Positions 5,847-7,805 of a DNA stretch of 7,805 bases are shown piece by piece. A program made the position numbers and the translations under genes. The stretch spans positions 1 through 7,805 of the forward strand of contig DAIRUQ010000115.1 in assembly GCA_036803245.1 (NCBI GenBank), read 5' to 3'. Origin of the DNA: DAIRUQ01 sp036803245 (GTDB taxonomy: Bacteria > Chloroflexota > Anaerolineae > UBA1429). A model generated the notes under the pieces. That model saw only the letters and a program-made list of their open reading frames with translations. It was not told the origin of the DNA and searched no databases. Numbering within the stretch: the first letter of the stretch is position 1; each line of letters begins with the position of its first letter.

Positions 5847-5901
5847 ATCCGTCATTTCCCGTCGTCTCCCTGATAATTCGGGCCTCCTTCTGTCCGTATA
5901 G
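5833..5901 (+). CDS. Possible 22-residue leader peptide
   Basis: An ATG at 5833 opens a frame of 22 codons beginning MGPFLSVISRR and ending LLLSV, with TAG at 5899-5901. Its Leu-Leu codons (5884-5889) fall on segment 1 of the downstream attenuator-like structure, and its stop lies 2 bases before segment 2, the place of a leader peptide in translational attenuators such as those of erm genes. Against it, the upstream purine stretch AGAAGAG is a weak ribosome binding site and the ATG sits in the 3' arm of the terminator hairpin. A weak promoter (TGGACT 5772-5777, TATAAG 5794-5799, 16 apart) could make its RNA. It may be a chance frame. Confidence 0.25.
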   Translation: MGPFLSVISRRLPDNSGLLLSV

Positions 5902-5942
5902 CTAGGAGGGGAATCAGGTTCCCTCCTCACAGCCCAAGGAGG
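5883..5942 (+). promoter_or_regulatory. Attenuator-like leader with four alternating complementary segments
   Basis: Four segments follow in order: CCTCCTT (5883-5889), AGGAGGG (5904-5910), CCCTCCT (5921-5927) and AAGGAGG (5936-5942). The last is the ribosome binding site of the 76-aa gene, 5 bases before its ATG. Segments 1:2 can pair over 6 bp, 2:3 over 7 bp (9 with a bulged G), 3:4 over 6 bp and 1:4 over 7 bp. Pairing 3:4 hides the ribosome binding site; pairing 2:3 frees it; pairing 1:2 frees segment 3 to hide it again. The complementarity is read directly; regulation is inferred. Repeated SD-like motifs could also produce this by chance. Confidence 0.45.
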
Positions 5943-5947
5943 CAGCT

Positions 5948-6178
5948 ATGCTTTTTGCCATGGTCGCATACCGCAATCCCGGAGACCGCAAAACGCCCTT
6001 CGTCGCATCACTGAAGGAGTCCATTCCGACCGCTGCTAGACGTAGTATCCTGTCCGAGTACATCAAAGCTGCGGACGCATGTCAGGACGAAGCACGTGCC
6101 GCGCTCATCCGATTTGAGGCGAGGCACGTGCCGATCGCCGCTGGTCTGCCGAGCGACAAGGAGGCAGGCAATGCATAG
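5948..6178 (+). CDS. Small protein of unknown function (76 aa) coupled to recombinase 2
   Basis: I do not recognise this protein. It is a 76-residue soluble, probably helical polypeptide with a charged middle (SEYIKAADACQDEARAALIR) and no signal peptide, membrane segment or metal motif. It is very likely expressed: AAGGAGG lies 5 bases before the ATG, and the stop codon overlaps the start of recombinase 2 (ATGCATAG, 6171-6178), which implies translational coupling. The ten bases AAGGAGGCAG recur before both genes of the pair. Position and size would fit an accessory or directionality factor for the recombinase, but no sequence feature shows it. Its translation may be controlled by the pairing segments just upstream. 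Confidence 0.7.
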   Translation: MLFAMVAYRNPGDRKTPFVASLKESIPTAARRSILSEYIKAADACQDEARAALIRFEARHVPIAAGLPSDKEAGNA

Positions 6179-7148
6179 TCCGCTCTCCGAACCCAAAAGC
6201 ACCGCGGTCGCGCTGCCAGCCCGCTTGGCGAGTGAGATAGAGGGTTTTCTGGTCGACCGCGAAGCTAGAAACCTCAGCGCAAGCACAGTCAGGTACTACC
6301 GAGAGAAGCTCGCCGGATTCTCAGCCTTTGCCGCTCACCATGGGATCACCAGCCTCCTCGAAGTCACGCCCCATCACCTGCGCCAGTACCTGAACGGTCT
6401 GAAGCAAGGCCACAATCCGGGCGGCGTCAGTAGCTTCTATAGAGCTGTCCGGGCCCTCGTCAACTGGTACGAGATGGAGTTCGAACCTGTCGGTTGGAAG
6501 AATCCGCTGGACAAAGTCCCGGCCCCCAGAGTGCCCAAGAAGATTCTCCAACCGACCTCGATCGACGCCATAAAGGCGATGATGCGATGCTGCCCCAACG
6601 ATACCGAGCTGGGGTGCCGCGACCGCGCGATCCTGTTGGGACTGCTTGACACTGGGTGCCGAGCCAGTGAGTTTCGTTACCTCGACTATGGTGACGTAGA
6701 TCTCGAAACCGGGGCAGCCGTTGTCCGTGCTGGAAAGGGCGGAAAGGGACGCACCGTCTTTCTAGGCGAGGAAGCGCGTAAGGCTCTCAAAGGCTACCTT
6801 GATCATCGGGGTGAGCTCAGCCCACCAGCGCCGCTCTTTGCCACGCGCACTGGTACACGCTTTAGCCTTAACGGCCTGCGCGAAGTGCTGCGCCGGCTAG
6901 CTGCCCGCGCGGGGATACGCACCCCGTCTCTCCACGGGTTCCGACGCGCTTTCGCCCTCAACTGCCTCCGAAGCGGCATGGATCCGTTCTCCTTGCAGCG
7001 TCTCTTGGGCCACAGCGATCTTTCGATGGTGCGCCGCTACCTAGCCCAGACCCACGAGGATCTGTTGCGAGCCCACATGAAACACAGCCCGGTGGACGGC
7101 CTGTTCGGCCAGGATACCGACGGGCCGCCGAATAACGCCGCAGCGTGA
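6171..7148 (+). CDS. Tyrosine recombinase/integrase 2
   Basis: This is a 325-residue recombinase of the phage-integrase family, paralogous to the one at 3294-4229. The start at 6171 has AAGGAGG (6158-6164) 6 bases before it; an upstream ATG at 6096 lies inside the preceding gene without a site. The core-binding domain (about 17-108) starts SEIEGFLVDREARNLSASTV; the catalytic domain covers about 125-300. All catalytic residues are present: R164 (TGCRASE), K189 (AGKGGKGR), H255 and R258 (LHGFR), H281 (LGHSDL) and Y290 (RRYLAQ). Alignment to recombinase 1 is essentially gapless through both domains, with about two thirds identity at the N-terminal helix and somewhat over half at the C-terminus. 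It has an extra tail after PVDGL. It overlaps the 76-aa gene by 8 bases and is expected to be translated with it. It may act with recombinase 1 or on a different site. Confidence 0.94.
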   Translation: MHSPLSEPKSTAVALPARLASEIEGFLVDREARNLSASTVRYYREKLAGFSAFAAHHGITSLLEVTPHHLRQYLNGLKQGHNPGGVSSFYRAVRALVNWYEMEFEPVGWKNPLDKVPAPRVPKKILQPTSIDAIKAMMRCCPNDTELGCRDRAILLGLLDTGCRASEFRYLDYGDVDLETGAAVVRAGKGGKGRTVFLGEEARKALKGYLDHRGELSPPAPLFATRTGTRFSLNGLREVLRRLAARAGIRTPSLHGFRRAFALNCLRSGMDPFSLQRLLGHSDLSMVRRYLAQTHEDLLRAHMKHSPVDGLFGQDTDGPPNNAAA

Positions 7149-7206
7149 GCAACTGGCCCAGCCCGACCCTGGGCCCGGCCGACCAGCGAGATGCCGGATG
7201 GCCCCC

Positions 7207-7253
7207 AAAAAAGGGGCAGCGGGGCGAGGGAGGCCCCCCCACCCCGCAGCCCC
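7207..7253 (-). terminator. Strong intrinsic terminator of the minus-strand ATPase gene
   Basis: On the minus strand, GGGGC-T-GCGGGG (7253-7242) pairs with CCCCGC-T-GCCCC (7224-7213) over 11 bp with one mismatch, with further G-C pairing inside. The stem is followed directly by TTTTTT (7212-7207). It begins 7 bases after the ATPase stop codon. On the plus strand the hairpin may also slow read-through from recombinase 2 but lacks a T-tract. Confidence 0.85.
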
Positions 7254-7259
7254 CCAAGC

Positions 7260-7805
7260 CTAGATGGCCCACTCCTCCACTTTCACCGGCTGCCTCCCCG
7301 CCGGCTGCTCCCGCAGCAGCGCCAGAGCCTGCTTCTTGCTGCCCCGATACGCCGCCAGCTCTGGCACCCCCAACGCCGCCAGCACCTCCTCTTGGCTCAA
7401 CGCCTGCTCCGCCGCCCAGGCCCAGAAGCGAGCCTGTCCCTCAGGCTCCTGGCACCAGCGTGGCTTCTCTTCGCCCTGGATCAGCCAGTCGATCACCGAC
7501 TGGAACCAGCGCGCATCGGGCTTCTCGATGGTCTGGTCAGCCACCGCCGAGCAGCGCGACTTGATCACCCGCAGCTCGTGGCTGTCGGCAGCCATCTCTC
7601 CTACCAGGTCGAACTCGTACTCCATCCCCTCCCGCTGCACCGGCCGGGTGCCCTTCCGCCGGGGCACCAGCTTGCCGCGCTCGTCCGGCTCCAGTACGTA
7701 CTCGGTCTTGGTGCGCATGGTGGCGATCACGTCCACACTGGCTTGGAGCATGGCGTCCACCAGCGCCCGATGCCGCGGCGTCACCACGCCCCAGGCCGCA
7801 AAGCT
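7260..7805 (-). CDS. Phage-type RecA-fold/AAA ATPase (Sak4/AAA_24-like), C-terminal part
   Basis: The minus-strand frame is open from the right edge to a TAG at 7262-7260, giving 181 residues; the GTG at 7787 is not taken as the start because homologous-looking sequence (AAWGVVTPRHRALVDAML) runs through it. The core segment VIATMRTKTEYVLE...GKLVPRRKGTRPVQREGMEYEFD is characteristic of phage nucleotide-binding proteins with an AAA_24/RecA-like fold, related to Sak4 recombination ATPases; the Walker A half would lie outside the window. KSRC follows. The C-terminal FWAWAAEQALSQEEVLAALG...YRGSKKQALALLRE looks like the small helical module found at the end of phage single-strand annealing and related proteins. 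It is convergent with recombinase 2 and ends at a strong terminator. A role in element or phage DNA recombination is likely; exact family is from memory of the motif. Confidence 0.7.
   Translation of the reverse strand, partial: SFAAWGVVTPRHRALVDAMLQASVDVIATMRTKTEYVLEPDERGKLVPRRKGTRPVQREGMEYEFDLVGEMAADSHELRVIKSRCSAVADQTIEKPDARWFQSVIDWLIQGEEKPRWCQEPEGQARFWAWAAEQALSQEEVLAALGVPELAAYRGSKKQALALLREQPAGRQPVKVEEWAI

Larger units (their letters stand above)
3203..7805 (+). mobile_element. Probable integrated element (partial), with two tyrosine recombinases
   Basis: From the tRNA break to the right edge all genes are of mobile-element type: a tyrosine recombinase, a sigma-like regulator, a 76-aa unknown, a second recombinase and a phage-type RecA-fold ATPase on the other strand. 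The left border is set by the interrupted tRNA; the right border is not in the window. No transposase, terminal inverted repeat or capsid gene is visible, so prophage, integrative element or satellite cannot be told apart. It is also possible that the ATPase belongs to a neighbouring element. Confidence 0.5.

Noticed and set aside
6008..6286. Minus-strand 92-codon frame over the small gene and the start of recombinase 2
   Set aside because: It is antisense to two coupled genes with strong ribosome binding sites and has no features of its own.
1..7805. CRISPR array, insertion sequence ends or long direct repeats
   Set aside because: I found no regularly spaced repeats and no terminal inverted repeats flanking a transposase; short identities between the two recombinases (such as AGTGAGATAGAGG) reflect gene paralogy.

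Overview
The window looks like GC-rich bacterial DNA, with strong Shine-Dalgarno sites and sigma70-type promoters. The lineage cannot be fixed from sequence alone. The membrane protein with a Pro/Thr-rich linker and a Cys/EF-hand tail, and the recombinase type, remind me of Chloroflexota (Thermomicrobia-like), but this is only an impression.

Left part (1-3141), ordinary chromosome. A MarR-family repressor and the first half of an ABC exporter half-transporter form a minus-strand operon (1-1295). Its promoter overlaps a palindromic operator. On the plus strand follow a DUF4405-like three-helix membrane protein with an extracytoplasmic EF-hand-like tail (1515-2306) and a classical short-chain dehydrogenase (2381-3100).

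Middle and right (3113-7805), a probable integrated element. A good promoter precedes the 5' half of a tRNA-Arg with anticodon TCG. tRNA similarity stops just after the anticodon loop, and a tyrosine recombinase gene begins about 80 bases later. The simplest reading is an attachment junction in the anticodon loop. The element does not seem to restore the 3' half of the tRNA, which would be unusual. Next come a 413-aa protein with a sigma factor region 3.2/4-like C-terminus on an unrecognised N-terminal domain, a 76-aa unknown protein, and a second recombinase clearly paralogous to the first. The 76-aa gene and the second recombinase overlap by 8 bases. At the right edge the 3' part of a phage-type RecA-fold/AAA ATPase gene enters on the minus strand and ends in a strong terminator.

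The most interesting points are the tRNA-splitting junction, the paired recombinases around a sigma-like regulator, and the 5883-5942 leader. That leader has four alternating, mutually complementary segments, the last being the ribosome-binding site, arranged as in a translational attenuator. A perfect 10-bp inverted repeat with a 9-bp spacer between the first recombinase and the sigma-like gene could be a recombination or regulatory site. The other end of the element is not in the window.
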